A stretch of 64,000 nt of DNA from Streptomyces sp. NBC_01276 (lineage in GTDB: Bacteria; Actinomycetota; Actinomycetes; Streptomycetales; Streptomycetaceae), in contig NZ_CP108443.1 in NCBI RefSeq assembly GCF_041435355.1, forward strand, positions 248,001 to 312,000, given 5' to 3'. The first letter of the stretch is position 1; each line of letters begins with the position of its first letter. Under the pieces are notes generated by a model, which was given only the letters and a program-made list of their open reading frames with translations, did not search any database and had not been told where the DNA came from. Positions 17,189 through 25,413 of the stretch are shown piece after piece. Position numbers and translations under genes: made by a program.

Positions 17189-18307
17189 CGACTTGAGGGC
17201 CGCCGCGTCGTAAGGCTTCAGCTCGTCGAAGCGGTTGCCGAGGACCTTCGCCGCCCACTGCGGGTCCTGGAGCAGCGCCCGGCCGACGGCGACCATGTCG
17301 AACTCGTCGCGCTCCATGCGGTCCAGGAGGTTGTCGATGTCGCCGAGCGCCGCACCCTCGCCGACGAAGGCGCGGATGAAGTCGCCGTCGAGGCCGACCG
17401 AGCCGACGGTGATGGCCGGGCGGCCCGTGAGCTTCTTGGTCCAGCCCGCCAGGTTCAGGTCCGAGCCCTCGAACTCCGGGAGCCAGTAGCGCCGGGTGGA
17501 GGCGTGGAACGCGTCGACGCCGGCCGCCGCCAGCGGGGCCAGGATCGCTTCCAGCTCCTCCGGGGTCTGCGCGAGCCGGGCGTCGTAGGCCTCCTGCTTC
17601 CACTGCGAGTAGCGGAAGATCACCGGGAAGTCGGCCGGGACGCGCTCGCGGACCGCGGCCACGATCTCCGCGGCGAACTTCGTCCGGGCCACCGCGTCGC
17701 CGCCGTACGCGTCGGTGCGGCGGTTGGTCCGCTCCCACAGGAACTGGTCGAGCAGGTAGCCGTGGGCGCCGTGCAGTTCGACGCCGTCGAAGCCGATCCG
17801 CGCGGCCTCCGCCGCGGCGTCGGCGAACGCGCCGATGACGTCGTCGAGGTCGGCGCGGGTCATCGCCCTGCCGGTCCCCTCCGTGCCGTCGACACGGATG
17901 CCGGAGGGGCCGACGGCGGGCGCGTCGGCGTACGGGGCCTCGCCCTGCTTGCGCACCATGCCTATGTGCCACAGCTGGGGCACGATCGTGCCGCCGGCCT
18001 CGTGCACGGCCGCGGCGACCTTCTCCCACCCCGCCAGCTGCTCCTCGCCGTGGAAGCGCGGCACCCGGTCGCTCTGCCCGGCGGAGTCGTGGCCGACGTA
18101 GGTGCCCTCGGTGACGATCAGGCCGACGCCCGCGGCGGCCCGGCTGGCGTAGTACGCCCGCACGTCCTCCCCGGGCACGCCGTCCGGGGAGAACATCCGC
18201 GTCATCGGAGCCATCGCGATGCGGTTGGGGACGGTCAGGCCGTTGAGCGTGACGGGCCGGGACAGGATCTCGGCCGCGCGGGAGGCGGTGGACGTGGTGA
18301 CGGTCAT
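17177..18307 (-). CDS. Old Yellow Enzyme-family NADH:flavin oxidoreductase (ene-reductase)
   Basis: A 376-residue FMN enzyme starting at ATG 18307 behind GGAGGATCCGC. Visible OYE motifs: PNRIAMAPMTR (FMN site), IVPQLWHIGMV, GFDGVELHGAHGYLLDQFLWERTNRRTDAYGG split over the substrate and FMN sites, and the phosphate-binding end TVGSVGLDGDF. It would reduce activated alkenes such as enones or nitro compounds using NAD(P)H. The divergent MarR gene and the palindrome between them indicate induction by an electrophile or phenolic compound. Confidence 0.92.
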   Translation of the reverse strand: MTVTTSTASRAAEILSRPVTLNGLTVPNRIAMAPMTRMFSPDGVPGEDVRAYYASRAAAGVGLIVTEGTYVGHDSAGQSDRVPRFHGEEQLAGWEKVAAAVHEAGGTIVPQLWHIGMVRKQGEAPYADAPAVGPSGIRVDGTEGTGRAMTRADLDDVIGAFADAAAEAARIGFDGVELHGAHGYLLDQFLWERTNRRTDAYGGDAVARTKFAAEIVAAVRERVPADFPVIFRYSQWKQEAYDARLAQTPEELEAILAPLAAAGVDAFHASTRRYWLPEFEGSDLNLAGWTKKLTGRPAITVGSVGLDGDFIRAFVGEGAALGDIDNLLDRMERDEFDMVAVGRALLQDPQWAAKVLGNRFDELKPYDAAALKSLSR

Positions 18308-18355
18308 GCGGATCCTCCGGTTGAGGCTGTGGCTCGTCGGGGTGGCAACGAGAAG

Positions 18356-18384
18356 TGCATAGTACACATGTTATGTATCATGCA
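18356..18384. promoter_or_regulatory. MarR operator between ene-reductase and regulator genes
   Basis: An 11-7-11 inverted repeat: TGCATagTACA, seven bases, TGTAtcATGCA. Nine of eleven arm positions match, including TGCAT and TACA blocks. It is centred in the divergent gap and is AT-rich compared with its surroundings. Confidence 0.78.
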
Positions 18385-18467
18385 TATTGCGGCCCCGTAG
18401 GGGCCCGGCAGAGTCCACCGGCCCTCGCGTCGGCGATAATGGAGCGCCGGAAGGAGCGGGAGGCGCA

Positions 18468-18971
18468 GTGCTGGAGAAACTGGAGCGGGAGCTGATGCTG
18501 CTCTCGCGGCACCAGGTGCTCGCCCGGCGCGAGCGCGACCCCGAACGTCTGGAGCGGTCGGCGTACCTGCTGCTCAGCCGCATCGACACCCAGGGCCCCA
18601 TGTCCATCGGACAGTTGGCGGAGGCCTTCGGGCTCGACACCTCGACCGTGAACCGCCAGACGGCCGCACTGCTGCGCTGCGGACTGGCCGAGCGCGTCGC
18701 GGACCCGCACGGCGGCATGGCCCGCAAGCTGCGCATCACCGCCGAGGGCGGGCGCCGCCTCGCCGCAGACCGTGAGGTCAACCAGTCCTGCCTGGCCCGG
18801 GTGGTCGCCGGCTGGTCCCCCGAGGAGGTCCAGGAACTGGAGGACGTCCTGGTCCGGCTGAACCGCAGCGCCGAGGCCCTCGAAGGACGCTACTGGCCGC
18901 GCACGGAGGAAGACGACACCCGCGCCGCCTGCCATCCGCCGGTCCCGCGGGAATCCGCGACGCCCGCGTAG
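18468..18971 (+). CDS. MarR family transcriptional regulator
   Basis: A 167-residue regulator. GTG 18468 is preferred over the earlier in-frame start because a GGGAGG site lies just upstream and the protein then begins LEKLERELMLLSRHQ as in other MarR proteins. The winged helix shows MSIGQLAEAFGLDTSTVNRQTAALLRCGLAERV and wing residues DPHGGMARKLRIT. It is transcribed away from the ene-reductase gene and probably represses it through the 29-bp palindrome. Confidence 0.9.
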   Translation: MLEKLERELMLLSRHQVLARRERDPERLERSAYLLLSRIDTQGPMSIGQLAEAFGLDTSTVNRQTAALLRCGLAERVADPHGGMARKLRITAEGGRRLAADREVNQSCLARVVAGWSPEEVQELEDVLVRLNRSAEALEGRYWPRTEEDDTRAACHPPVPRESATPA

Positions 18972-19008
18972 CCGGAACCCTCGACCCGCGACCGCTTCCT
19001 CCCGGGGG

Positions 19009-19872
19009 TCACAGCCGGCTGGCCGTGCGGATCAGCTGGGCGAGGGCGCGGGAGCGGCTGTGTGGGGGCCAGGCGATGTGGGTGACGACGGGGGGTGCGT
19101 CGGTGAGGGGGACGGCGGTGTGTTCGGCCCACAGCCAGGCGTGGGAGGAGTCGGGGCAGATGGCCGCGGTGCGTCCGAGGGCGATCAGCTGGGCCAGCTG
19201 GGTCTGGTCGCGGATCTCGGGGCCGGGGCCGGGAGGGTAGGCACCGTTGCGGGGCCAGCGGGCGAGCGGAAGATCAGGGACGTCGGTGACGTCGGCCATG
19301 CGCAAGGTCTTGTGCGCGGCGAGAGGGTGCCCGGCGGGCAGGACGGCGATCCGTCCCTCGGTCAGTAGTTCCTCGCTGTCGAACCCGGCGAGGGAGTTGA
19401 ACGGCGTTTGCATCAGTGCCACGTCGGCGCGGCCGTCGCGCAGCAGTATTTCCTGTTCGCCGATACCGCATGGCAGCACTTCGATCTCGGCGGCGTCGGG
19501 CTGGGCCGCGTAGGCGTCGAGAAGCTTCCTCAGCAGTTCTTGAGACGCGGCGGCCTTGACCGCCAGCACCAGGCGATCGCGGGCGCCACCCGGATGATCG
19601 GCGCCACCGGCGCGACGGGTGCGGCGTGCGGCGGCGGTGGTCGCGTGCAGGGCGGCGCGACCCTCGTGCAGCAGGACCTCTCCGGCGCCGGTCAGCGAGA
19701 CGCCGCGGCGGTTGCGGTCCAGCAGCGAGACGCCGAGGCGCCGTTCGAGCTGCTGGACCGCCCGGGACAGCGGTGGCTGGGCGATGCCGAGCCGCTCCGC
19801 GGCGCGGCCGAAGTGCAGTTCCTCGGCGACGGCCACGAAGTACCTCAGCTCGCGGGTCTCCAGGGTGTCCAT
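19009..19872 (-). CDS. LysR family transcriptional regulator
   Basis: A 287-residue LysR regulator: N-terminal winged HTH (ELRYFVAVAEELHFGRAAERLG, PPLSRAVQQLERRLG) and a substrate-binding domain from about residue 90. Divergent from an SDR gene, with a 23-bp palindrome between them that fits the LysR T-N11-A rule. The likely role is co-inducer-dependent control of that reductase. Confidence 0.92.
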   Translation of the reverse strand: MDTLETRELRYFVAVAEELHFGRAAERLGIAQPPLSRAVQQLERRLGVSLLDRNRRGVSLTGAGEVLLHEGRAALHATTAAARRTRRAGGADHPGGARDRLVLAVKAAASQELLRKLLDAYAAQPDAAEIEVLPCGIGEQEILLRDGRADVALMQTPFNSLAGFDSEELLTEGRIAVLPAGHPLAAHKTLRMADVTDVPDLPLARWPRNGAYPPGPGPEIRDQTQLAQLIALGRTAAICPDSSHAWLWAEHTAVPLTDAPPVVTHIAWPPHSRSRALAQLIRTASRL

Positions 19873-19890
19873 GCCCGGAGCGTACTCCCC

Positions 19891-19913
19891 AGTGATACCC
19901 CACGAGTATCACT
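19891..19913. promoter_or_regulatory. LysR binding site
   Basis: A perfect inverted repeat AGTGATAC-N7-GTATCACT containing ATAC-N7-GTAT (T-N11-A). It lies 19 bp from the LysR start and about 40 bp from the SDR start. Confidence 0.82.
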
Positions 19914-19951
19914 GGACGCCTTATCGGTATTGGTCGCGTCGCCGTCGCTGA

Positions 19952-20704
19952 GTGAGCATCAATGTCGTGAGCGAAACGAAGATTGCGCTGGTTACCGGCG
20001 CGAACAAGGGAATCGGGTACGAGATCGCGACCGGTCTGGGTGCCCTCGGATACCGCGTGGGCGTGGGAGCCCGGGACGAGGCCCGGCTGGAGGCCGCCGT
20101 GGAGAAGCTGCGCGCCGCCGGGGTGGACGCGTTCGGGGTGCCGCTGGAGGTGACCAGCGACCACAGTGTCACCGATGCCGCGGGACTGATCGAACGGCAG
20201 GCCGGGCGCCTGGACGTCCTGGTCAACAACGCCGGGATCTCGGGAGAGTCCGGCCCGGGGTGGGTGCAGGACCCGACCGCGCTCGACCTCGACGTGGTCC
20301 GCACGGTCGTGGAGACCAACGTCCTCGGCGTCATCCGCGTGACCAACGCGATGCTGCCACTGCTGCGGCGCTCCACGTCGCCGCGCATCGTCAACGTCTC
20401 CAGCGGCGTCGCCTCCCTGACCCGGCAGGCGGACCCGAACATCGAGATCGGCCCCATCATGGCGGCCTACGCGCCGTCGAAGTCGTACCTCAACGCCATC
20501 ACCGTGCAGTACGCCCGGCAGTTCGCCGGGACGGACATCCTGATCAACGCCGCCTGCCCGGGCCTGGTCGCGACCGACTTCACCGGCTTCCACGGATCCC
20601 GCACCCCCGAGCAGGGCGCAGCCATCGCGATCCGGCTCGCCACGCTTCCCGACGACGGCCCGACCGGTTCGTTCTTCGAAGACGACGGCGCCATCCCCTG
20701 GTGA
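19952..20704 (+). CDS. SDR family oxidoreductase
   Basis: A 250-residue short-chain dehydrogenase/reductase. NAD(P) motif TGANKGIG near residue 16, NNAG motif in VLVNNAGISG, active-site Ser in IVNVSSGVAS and YAPSKSY (Y-x-x-x-K region). The start is GTG 19952; a second GTG at 19967 (giving MSETKIALVTG) is equally plausible. Neither has a strong ribosome site. Controlled most likely by the divergent LysR. The substrate is unknown; an N at the first G-x-x-x-G-x-G variable position is common in carbonyl-reductase-like SDRs. Confidence 0.9.
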   Translation: MSINVVSETKIALVTGANKGIGYEIATGLGALGYRVGVGARDEARLEAAVEKLRAAGVDAFGVPLEVTSDHSVTDAAGLIERQAGRLDVLVNNAGISGESGPGWVQDPTALDLDVVRTVVETNVLGVIRVTNAMLPLLRRSTSPRIVNVSSGVASLTRQADPNIEIGPIMAAYAPSKSYLNAITVQYARQFAGTDILINAACPGLVATDFTGFHGSRTPEQGAAIAIRLATLPDDGPTGSFFEDDGAIPW

Positions 20705-20787
20705 CCTGCGGACGCCGACGCCCGGCCACCGGGTACGAGGAACGGCCTCACGTGCCGGGTGCGCCCGCATCCCCTCCGGATCTCTCC

Positions 20788-20818
20788 AGCCGGGCCGCGC
20801 TGTTCAGGCGGCCCGGCT
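20788..20818. terminator. Terminator hairpin between convergent genes
   Basis: AGCCGGGCCGC pairs perfectly with GCGGCCCGGCT across a 9-nt loop, downstream of the SDR gene. It overlaps the last codons of the M56 remnant on the other strand. Confidence 0.7.
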
Positions 20819-21200
20819 GAGACCGGCGGTGGTGAGGTCCTGCTCGCGCGGCGGGGTGAAGTAGACGTCGGGCTTCGGGCCGTAGGCGTCGGTGGCCCGC
20901 TCCTCATGCCCGGCCCGCTGGCAGTCGTCAGGGCCGGGTCGTCCCGGCTTCGGTGCCGTGGCCGAGGAGGGCGGCGCCGCGGCGGGGAACGGGCCCGGCG
21001 GTCGCGGGCAGGGCCGGACCGGGACGCGTACGGCCGGCAGCGGAGGAGGCGCGGGGAGCGAGAGCGGCCCGGCCGATGGGGCGGGCGGTCGCCGTCAGCA
21101 GCCGGACCGCCCGCCGCGGAGGCAGGTGCGAGCCCGGCCGCCTGCCCGCCCGTGCGGCCGGGAACGGCACGAGGAGGGGGAGCCGGGCGATGTGGATCAC
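20804..21200 (-). pseudogene. M56-like membrane peptidase remnant, coupled to blaI-type gene
   Basis: Directly behind the BlaI-type repressor, with a GTGA overlap, starts a frame reading MIHIARLPLLVPFPAA and then Arg/Pro-rich sequence. This resembles the first membrane segment of M56 (BlaR1-like) peptidases, which normally have about 300 residues including HExxH. This frame ends after 90 codons at 20928. A different frame then carries RATDAYGPKPDVYFTPPREQ to a stop at 20804 with good codon bias, as if it were the original C-terminus. No HExxH is present. I infer a deleted and frameshifted M56 gene; the C-terminal match is less certain. Confidence 0.5.
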
Positions 21201-21574
21201 GCCGGGTCCCCTTCCCCGTCGAGCAGGGCGCGGAGCAGGCGCTCGTCCTCGCCGCTCAGCTGTGAGACGAAGCGGCTCAGTACGGCCCCGCGGTCCCGGT
21301 CCTTCGCCAGTTCGGCGTGCATGCGCCGGGCGGTGAGGCCGGAGGCGTCCTCGGTCGGAACGTAGACGAACCCGCGGCCGGACCGCTTGCGGGTCACAGC
21401 GCCCTTCTCGTACAGGCGGGACAGGACCGTCGTCACGGTCGTGCGGGCGAGGGACCCGCCCATCATCTCCTGGACCCGGCCCGGGGACAGCGGGCCGTCC
21501 GCCGCCCAGAGCGCCGCCGGCACGCCGGCCTCCAGCTCGCCGGCGGCGCGCCGCTCCGGGTTCCTGTCGCCCAT
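21197..21574 (-). CDS. BlaI/MecI/CopY family transcriptional repressor
   Basis: A 125-residue winged-helix repressor with the family core: LWAADGPLSPGRVQEMMGG, TTVTTVLSRLYEKGAVTRKRSGRGFVYVP (recognition helix and wing) and the C-terminal dimerisation helices SRFVSQLSGEDERLLRALL. In BlaI systems an adjacent M56 membrane protease inactivates the repressor; here that partner is a remnant. Two BlaI-type boxes lie upstream at 21600-21634, and a third lies at 23330-23347, so a local regulon of membrane genes is likely. Confidence 0.9.
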   Translation of the reverse strand: MGDRNPERRAAGELEAGVPAALWAADGPLSPGRVQEMMGGSLARTTVTTVLSRLYEKGAVTRKRSGRGFVYVPTEDASGLTARRMHAELAKDRDRGAVLSRFVSQLSGEDERLLRALLDGEGDPA

Positions 21575-21599
21575 GGGCGCGCTGCTCCAGACACCGATC

Positions 21600-21634
21600 G
21601 TCTACAGTTCTGTAGACCGTCTATGGAACTGTAG
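21600..21634. promoter_or_regulatory. Two BlaI-type operator boxes
   Basis: Box 1 (21600-21617) is a perfect palindrome, GTCTACAG-TT-CTGTAGAC, containing the TACA-N-TGTA core of BlaI/MecI operators. Box 2 (21619-21634) reads GTCTATGGAACTGTAG and is imperfect. They lie between the divergent repressor and DedA-remnant/PAP2 genes. Confidence 0.85.
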
Positions 21635-21695
21635 CCGCCAGTCGGCAGGGCGTCGTACCGGATCCTGTTCCTCTCACCCCATGGGAGCTGTTGAC

Positions 21696-21923
21696 ATGAC
21701 CTCGCCCGCTCTCGCCGCGGCGCCGCAGGCGCTCGGCCCGCGCGCGCCCGGCCCGCAGCCGGGCCCGCAGGCCGACAACCTGCTGGACGCCGGTTCCCTC
21801 CTGTCGGCCTTCGGTGCCCTCGGCGTCGCGGTCGTCCTCATCTCGCTCGCCCCGCTCGCCCCGCTCGCCGTGGAAGTCATCCGTCGGCGGAGTCCCCGCA
21901 CTTCGAACGGAGGCTCGCGTTGA
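21696..21923 (+). pseudogene. DedA-family remnant with in-frame internal deletion
   Basis: A 75-residue open frame with GGAG before ATG 21696. Residues 30-50 (NLLDAGSLLSAFGALGVAVVL) match the first part of DedA membrane proteins. It passes without a break into LISLAPLAPLAVEVIRRR, which resembles the DedA C-terminal end. DedA proteins have about 200 residues, so roughly 130 central residues, including the conserved polar loops, are missing while start, stop and coupling to the next gene (TTGA overlap) are kept. It may still be translated as a one-helix peptide and support translation of the PAP2 gene. Confidence 0.6.
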
Positions 21924-22528
21924 GCCTGCTCGCCCTGGACGGCCCCGCCGTCGACGGACACCTGTACACCTGGATCACCGGCCTCGCCCAGCGGGCCCCC
22001 GGCTGGCTCGACGGGCTGGTCACCGCCTGGTCCGACTACGGCCTCGCCCTCTTCGCCGTACTGATGGCGGCCGCCTGGTGGCGCGCCCGGGCGGCGGCCG
22101 ACCCGGCGAGGACCGCCACGGCGCTGGCAGCGCCCCTCGTCGTGGTCATCGCCTTCCTCGCCGACACCGGCATCAAATCGCTCTTCCGGGAGCAGCGGCC
22201 CTGCCGGACCCTGCACGCGGTCACGCTGGAGGCCTGCCCGCCCCTGGGTGACTGGTCGTTCCCCAGTAACCACGCCGCCATCGCCGCCGCGGCGGCCGCG
22301 GCCCTCTGGGTCACGGACCGCCGGCTCGCGGCGATCGCGCTGCCGGCCGCACTGCTGATGGCCTTCTCCCGGGTCTGGGTGGGCGCCCACTACCCCCACG
22401 ACGCCGTCATCGGCCTGGTCGTCGGGGCGGTGGTCGCCTGGCTGCTGACCCGTACGGCCCGCCGCGCGACCCCCCTCGTACAGCGGCTGCGCAGCTCGCC
22501 GCTCAGGCCGCTGGTCGCCCCCCGGTGA
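21920..22528 (+). CDS. PAP2-family phosphatase (first of a pair)
   Basis: A 202-residue membrane phosphatase starting at TTG 21920 with GGAGG six nt upstream; the start overlaps the previous stop. All three PAP2 signature motifs are present: KSLFREQRP, SFPSNHA and SRVWVGAHYPHD. Five to six membrane helices surround them. The family dephosphorylates lipid phosphates such as undecaprenyl pyrophosphate or phosphatidic acid at the membrane. Its position downstream of BlaI boxes suggests a cell-envelope stress response. Confidence 0.9.
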   Translation: MSLLALDGPAVDGHLYTWITGLAQRAPGWLDGLVTAWSDYGLALFAVLMAAAWWRARAAADPARTATALAAPLVVVIAFLADTGIKSLFREQRPCRTLHAVTLEACPPLGDWSFPSNHAAIAAAAAAALWVTDRRLAAIALPAALLMAFSRVWVGAHYPHDAVIGLVVGAVVAWLLTRTARRATPLVQRLRSSPLRPLVAPR

Positions 22529-23184
22529 GGGTCCCCGCCGTGCGGAGCGCCACCCGCTGGGGCCTGGCCGCAGTGCTGTGCGCCGTCCTGTTCGCCGTGC
22601 TGACCGCTCTGGTCGCAGCCCGCCACGGCAGCCCGTACCCACTCGACGAGAGCGTGCACCGCTGGTCGGTACAGCACCGTCCTGCCGCCGCGGTCGCCTT
22701 CGCGCGAGCCGTCACCACGACCGGGACCGGCCCCGTCCCGTACTTGTGTGCCGTGACCGCGGGGCTCGTCGCGGGCTGGGGCCGGGGCGTCCGAGGCCGG
22801 CTGCTGACGGCCGCGGGCGCGCTCGGGTTCCTGCTCCTCGTCCAGGGCATGCGCTACGCCGTCCTGTACGGGGTGGCCCGGCCGCGTCCGCCCGTTGCCG
22901 ACCGGGTGACGCACGCGTCCGGCTTCTCCTTCCCCTCCGGCCACACCACCACCTCGGCGCTCGTGGCCGGCCTGCTGGCCTGGGCGGTGTGGCGCACGGC
23001 CTCGCCCGCCGCCGCCCGGCTCGGCTGGGTCCTGCTCGCCTGCTGGGCCGTCACGGTCGGCCTGACCCGCGTCTACCTCGGCGTGCACTGGCCCACCGAT
23101 GTCCTCGGCGGCTGGCTCTACGCCCTCACCTGGCTCGCCGCGGCCATGGCCGTGGACGCCGGGGTCGGACGGGGCCGGGCGTGA
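22525..23184 (+). CDS. PAP2-family phosphatase (second of a pair)
   Basis: A 219-residue membrane phosphatase starting at GTG 22525 in a GTGA overlap with the first PAP2 gene. Motifs: GVARPRPP (R-P part of motif 1), FPSGHTTTS (motif 2) and TRVYLGVHWPTDVLGG (motif 3, with the Arg, His and Asp). A hydrophobic N-terminal segment and a longer first loop separate it from its neighbour. The tandem arrangement suggests two steps or two lipid substrates in the same envelope pathway. Confidence 0.9.
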   Translation: MRVPAVRSATRWGLAAVLCAVLFAVLTALVAARHGSPYPLDESVHRWSVQHRPAAAVAFARAVTTTGTGPVPYLCAVTAGLVAGWGRGVRGRLLTAAGALGFLLLVQGMRYAVLYGVARPRPPVADRVTHASGFSFPSGHTTTSALVAGLLAWAVWRTASPAAARLGWVLLACWAVTVGLTRVYLGVHWPTDVLGGWLYALTWLAAAMAVDAGVGRGRA

Positions 23185-23345
23185 TCGCCGTCCATGTGGT
23201 GGCGGCCTGGACCGGGCCGTCGCCGTCGCCGTCGTCGCCTGCCCCGCCGCTGGAACTCGTGCTGCTCTGCGCCGGTTTCCAGGTGCCGCCGACGGCCCTA
23301 GCCCGGGTGGCGGTGAGCCGAGCAGTCTCGTCTGCAGTCGTGTAG
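23181..23345 (+). CDS. Possible 54-residue coupled peptide
   Basis: A short frame starts at GTG 23181, overlapping the PAP2 stop by GTGA, and encodes IAVHVVAAWTGP, a Pro/Ser linker and PPLELVLLCAGFQVPPTAL. It has no recognisable domain. The third BlaI-type box falls inside its last codons. It is reported because the coupling matches the rest of the operon; it may equally be a chance frame. Confidence 0.28.
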   Translation: MIAVHVVAAWTGPSPSPSSPAPPLELVLLCAGFQVPPTALARVAVSRAVSSAVV

Positions 23346-23347
23346 AC
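23330..23347. promoter_or_regulatory. Third BlaI-type operator box
   Basis: GTCTGCAG-TC-GTGTAGAC matches the perfect box at 21600 in 15 of 18 positions. It lies about 110 bp before a small membrane-protein gene, extending the local BlaI regulon. Confidence 0.68.
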
Positions 23348-23454
23348 ATCGGTTCGGGTGGCCGCCCGGCTCCGGGGTGCCCGGTGGCCGACGCCTGCCC
23401 GCACACCGGCATCAGCGGCACGGCGCCCCATCGGCGCCGGGAGGGCGGACGTCG

Positions 23455-23667
23455 ATGGCAAGGGCAGAGGCGGACAGCAGGACAGCGGCACGGCGGAACC
23501 CGCGCGTGCCCGAGCAGGGGAGTCCCACCACGCGCGACGGGCTCGGGTGGGGGACCGGCGCGGTCAGCCTCGCCCTGGTGGTCCCGATCGCCGCGCTCGT
23601 CGGATACCTCCAGGTGAGCCGCGCCGACACGCCCGCGCCGCCGACTCCCGCCGCCCGGGCCGCCTGA
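23455..23667 (+). CDS. Small single-pass membrane protein
   Basis: A 70-residue protein starting at ATG 23455 with GGGAGG about 11 nt upstream. A basic, polar N-terminus (MARAEADSRTAARRNPRV) leads to one membrane helix (GTGAVSLALVVPIAALVGYLQV) and a short Pro/Ala tail outside or inside. No family recognised. It lies behind the third BlaI-type box and on the same strand as the PAP2 genes, so it may belong to the same envelope-stress regulon. Confidence 0.55.
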   Translation: MARAEADSRTAARRNPRVPEQGSPTTRDGLGWGTGAVSLALVVPIAALVGYLQVSRADTPAPPTPAARAA

Positions 23668-23765
23668 GCCGCGCGGGGGCGCGCACCAGCCGGTACCGGC
23701 CATGGCTGCGGCGCGCACGGCAACACGTCGGCCGGCCACCGGCGGCGACTCCGCGATCCGCCGGG

Positions 23766-24485
23766 TCAAGGGCGCCCGGCGACGAACCAGCGGGCCGGGA
23801 GTTCCACCGGCGAGCCGTCGGGGCGGGTCTCGCTCATGGCGAGGGCGGTCGTGCCCTCGTCGAGGACCGTGAGGCCTGCTGCGCGCAGCAGGGCGGCGAC
23901 TTCGCCCTCGGCGACCTCGCCGGGGCGCAGGTCGTGTTCCTTGACGCGGCGCAGCTTGGGCGAGGGGCCGCCGGGCCGGGCGGCGATGGCGGCGATGACG
24001 TCCTTGGCCTCGCCGGTCGGTTCCAGGACGAGGGCGCGGCCGTGCGCGCCGACCAGCCGGGCGACCGCGGCGGCCACCGCGGGGCGGTCCTCCGGGTCGC
24101 TCTGGTGCAGGACGGCCCGCATGTAGACGTTGGTGTCGCCGAGGCGCTCGTGCAGGTCGCCGGCCTGGACCGGGTCGGCGAGGTTGAGCTGTTCGTACGC
24201 GGCCGCGCCGTCCGGGTCGGCGCGGCGGGCGTGGGCGACGGCGGCGGCGGAGAGGTCGACTCCGACGGCGCCGGCGAAGCGGGTGGCGAGGAAACGGGTC
24301 TGGGTGCCGTTGCCGCACCCGAGGTCGGCGACCGGGAGGGAGTGGTCGGCGTACGGGGCGAGGTGGTCGAGGTCGCGCCGCGCCGTCAGGGCCGGGTCCG
24401 CGTCCCAGAAGGGTTCGCCCGGTTCACCGGAGCTCTGCTCCCAGAAGCCGTCCCAAGAGGCGCGGTAGCGGTCGGACACGGTCAT
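23766..24485 (-). CDS. Class I SAM-dependent methyltransferase
   Basis: A 239-residue methyltransferase. SAM motif I is VADLGCGNGTQTRFLA near residue 53, motif II ends AVGVDLSAAAV, and a later GRALVLEPTG matches the post-motif strand. N-terminal SWDGFWEQSSGEPGEPFWDADP resembles thiopurine or tellurite-type methyltransferases that act on small molecules. Start ATG 24485. Stands alone; its 3' end faces the small membrane-protein gene. Confidence 0.86.
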   Translation of the reverse strand: MTVSDRYRASWDGFWEQSSGEPGEPFWDADPALTARRDLDHLAPYADHSLPVADLGCGNGTQTRFLATRFAGAVGVDLSAAAVAHARRADPDGAAAYEQLNLADPVQAGDLHERLGDTNVYMRAVLHQSDPEDRPAVAAAVARLVGAHGRALVLEPTGEAKDVIAAIAARPGGPSPKLRRVKEHDLRPGEVAEGEVAALLRAAGLTVLDEGTTALAMSETRPDGSPVELPARWFVAGRP

Positions 24486-24752
24486 GGGGGGCTCCTCGCG
24501 GTGTGCGGTGTGCGGCCTGCGTGTTCGGTGTGAGGCGGGTGGCGCATCGCGTTCCGCCGTGCCTGCTGGCTACCCGGCAGGCGACCGCCCCAGCCTCGCG
24601 GGGATGTTCGAGAGGGCGGTCGCGCCGCCCGCGCCGCGCGTCCGGAGGACCATGCATCGACCGGCGCCATCACGGATTCGCTACGTGCCGTCATCGGTCC
24701 GAGCCGGTGTGGCAGGCGGGGGCCGTGCCCGCCACACCGGCTTCACGGACGG

Positions 24753-25172
24753 TCAGCCGTTGCCGTTGCCGTTGCCGTTGCCTGCGCGGCTGCGCTCGCG
24801 CAGTGAGATGCGGTTGCCGTCCGGGTCCGCCGTCTCGATGCGGACGCCGAATCCGTAGTCCTCCGGCTCCGGCTGGTCGAAGGTCACACCACGGTCGCGG
24901 AACACCTTGAAGTCCGCCCGCAGGTCGTCCGACTCCAGGATGACCGGGCCCGGCGTGGCGCCCGGTACCGGCTCGGCCGGCTGCCCCGCCGCCGCACTGT
25001 GCGTCCACAGGAGGATCTCCACGGGGCTGCCGGGGACGCCCACGGTGAGGAAACGCCCGCCGGGGTTGGGGAAGTCGATGCGCTTCTCCAGGCCCAGCTG
25101 CTCCGTGTAGAACCTCAGCGCGCGGTCCTGATCGGTGACGTAGAGCGTCACGTACATGACGTTGGTCAGCAT
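24753..25172 (-). CDS. VOC family (glyoxalase/bleomycin-resistance-like) protein
   Basis: A 139-residue protein. Start ATG 25172 is chosen for its GGAAGG site, 5 codons into the longest frame. Two beta-alpha-beta-beta-beta units are visible: MLTNVMYVTLYVTDQDRALRFYTEQLGLE and ADFKVFRDRGVTF ending ETADPDGNRISL. The C-terminus has an unusual Asn-Gly tail from a GTTGCC repeat (24758-24780). The family includes dioxygenases, isomerases and antibiotic-binding proteins; substrate unknown. Confidence 0.88.
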   Translation of the reverse strand: MLTNVMYVTLYVTDQDRALRFYTEQLGLEKRIDFPNPGGRFLTVGVPGSPVEILLWTHSAAAGQPAEPVPGATPGPVILESDDLRADFKVFRDRGVTFDQPEPEDYGFGVRIETADPDGNRISLRERSRAGNGNGNGNG

Positions 25173-25413
25173 GGTGTGTCCTTCCATCTGTCGGTCAGCG
25201 GTACCTCACTGACGGATCCCGGCAGGGGAATGTGACAGACGGCCGGAGAAAGTCTTTCCGCCCGGCACCGCAGGCGGCCGGCTCCTGGGCCATCGCGACG
25301 CGCCACGGCGGTGAGTATGTCCAGGCGCCGCTCCGGGCGTTGGCCTTGCGCCGTGCACCCGGGTGAGCGGCCTGGTTCGGAGGGCATTTCGGCTCATCGA
25401 TAGCCTGAGTCCC

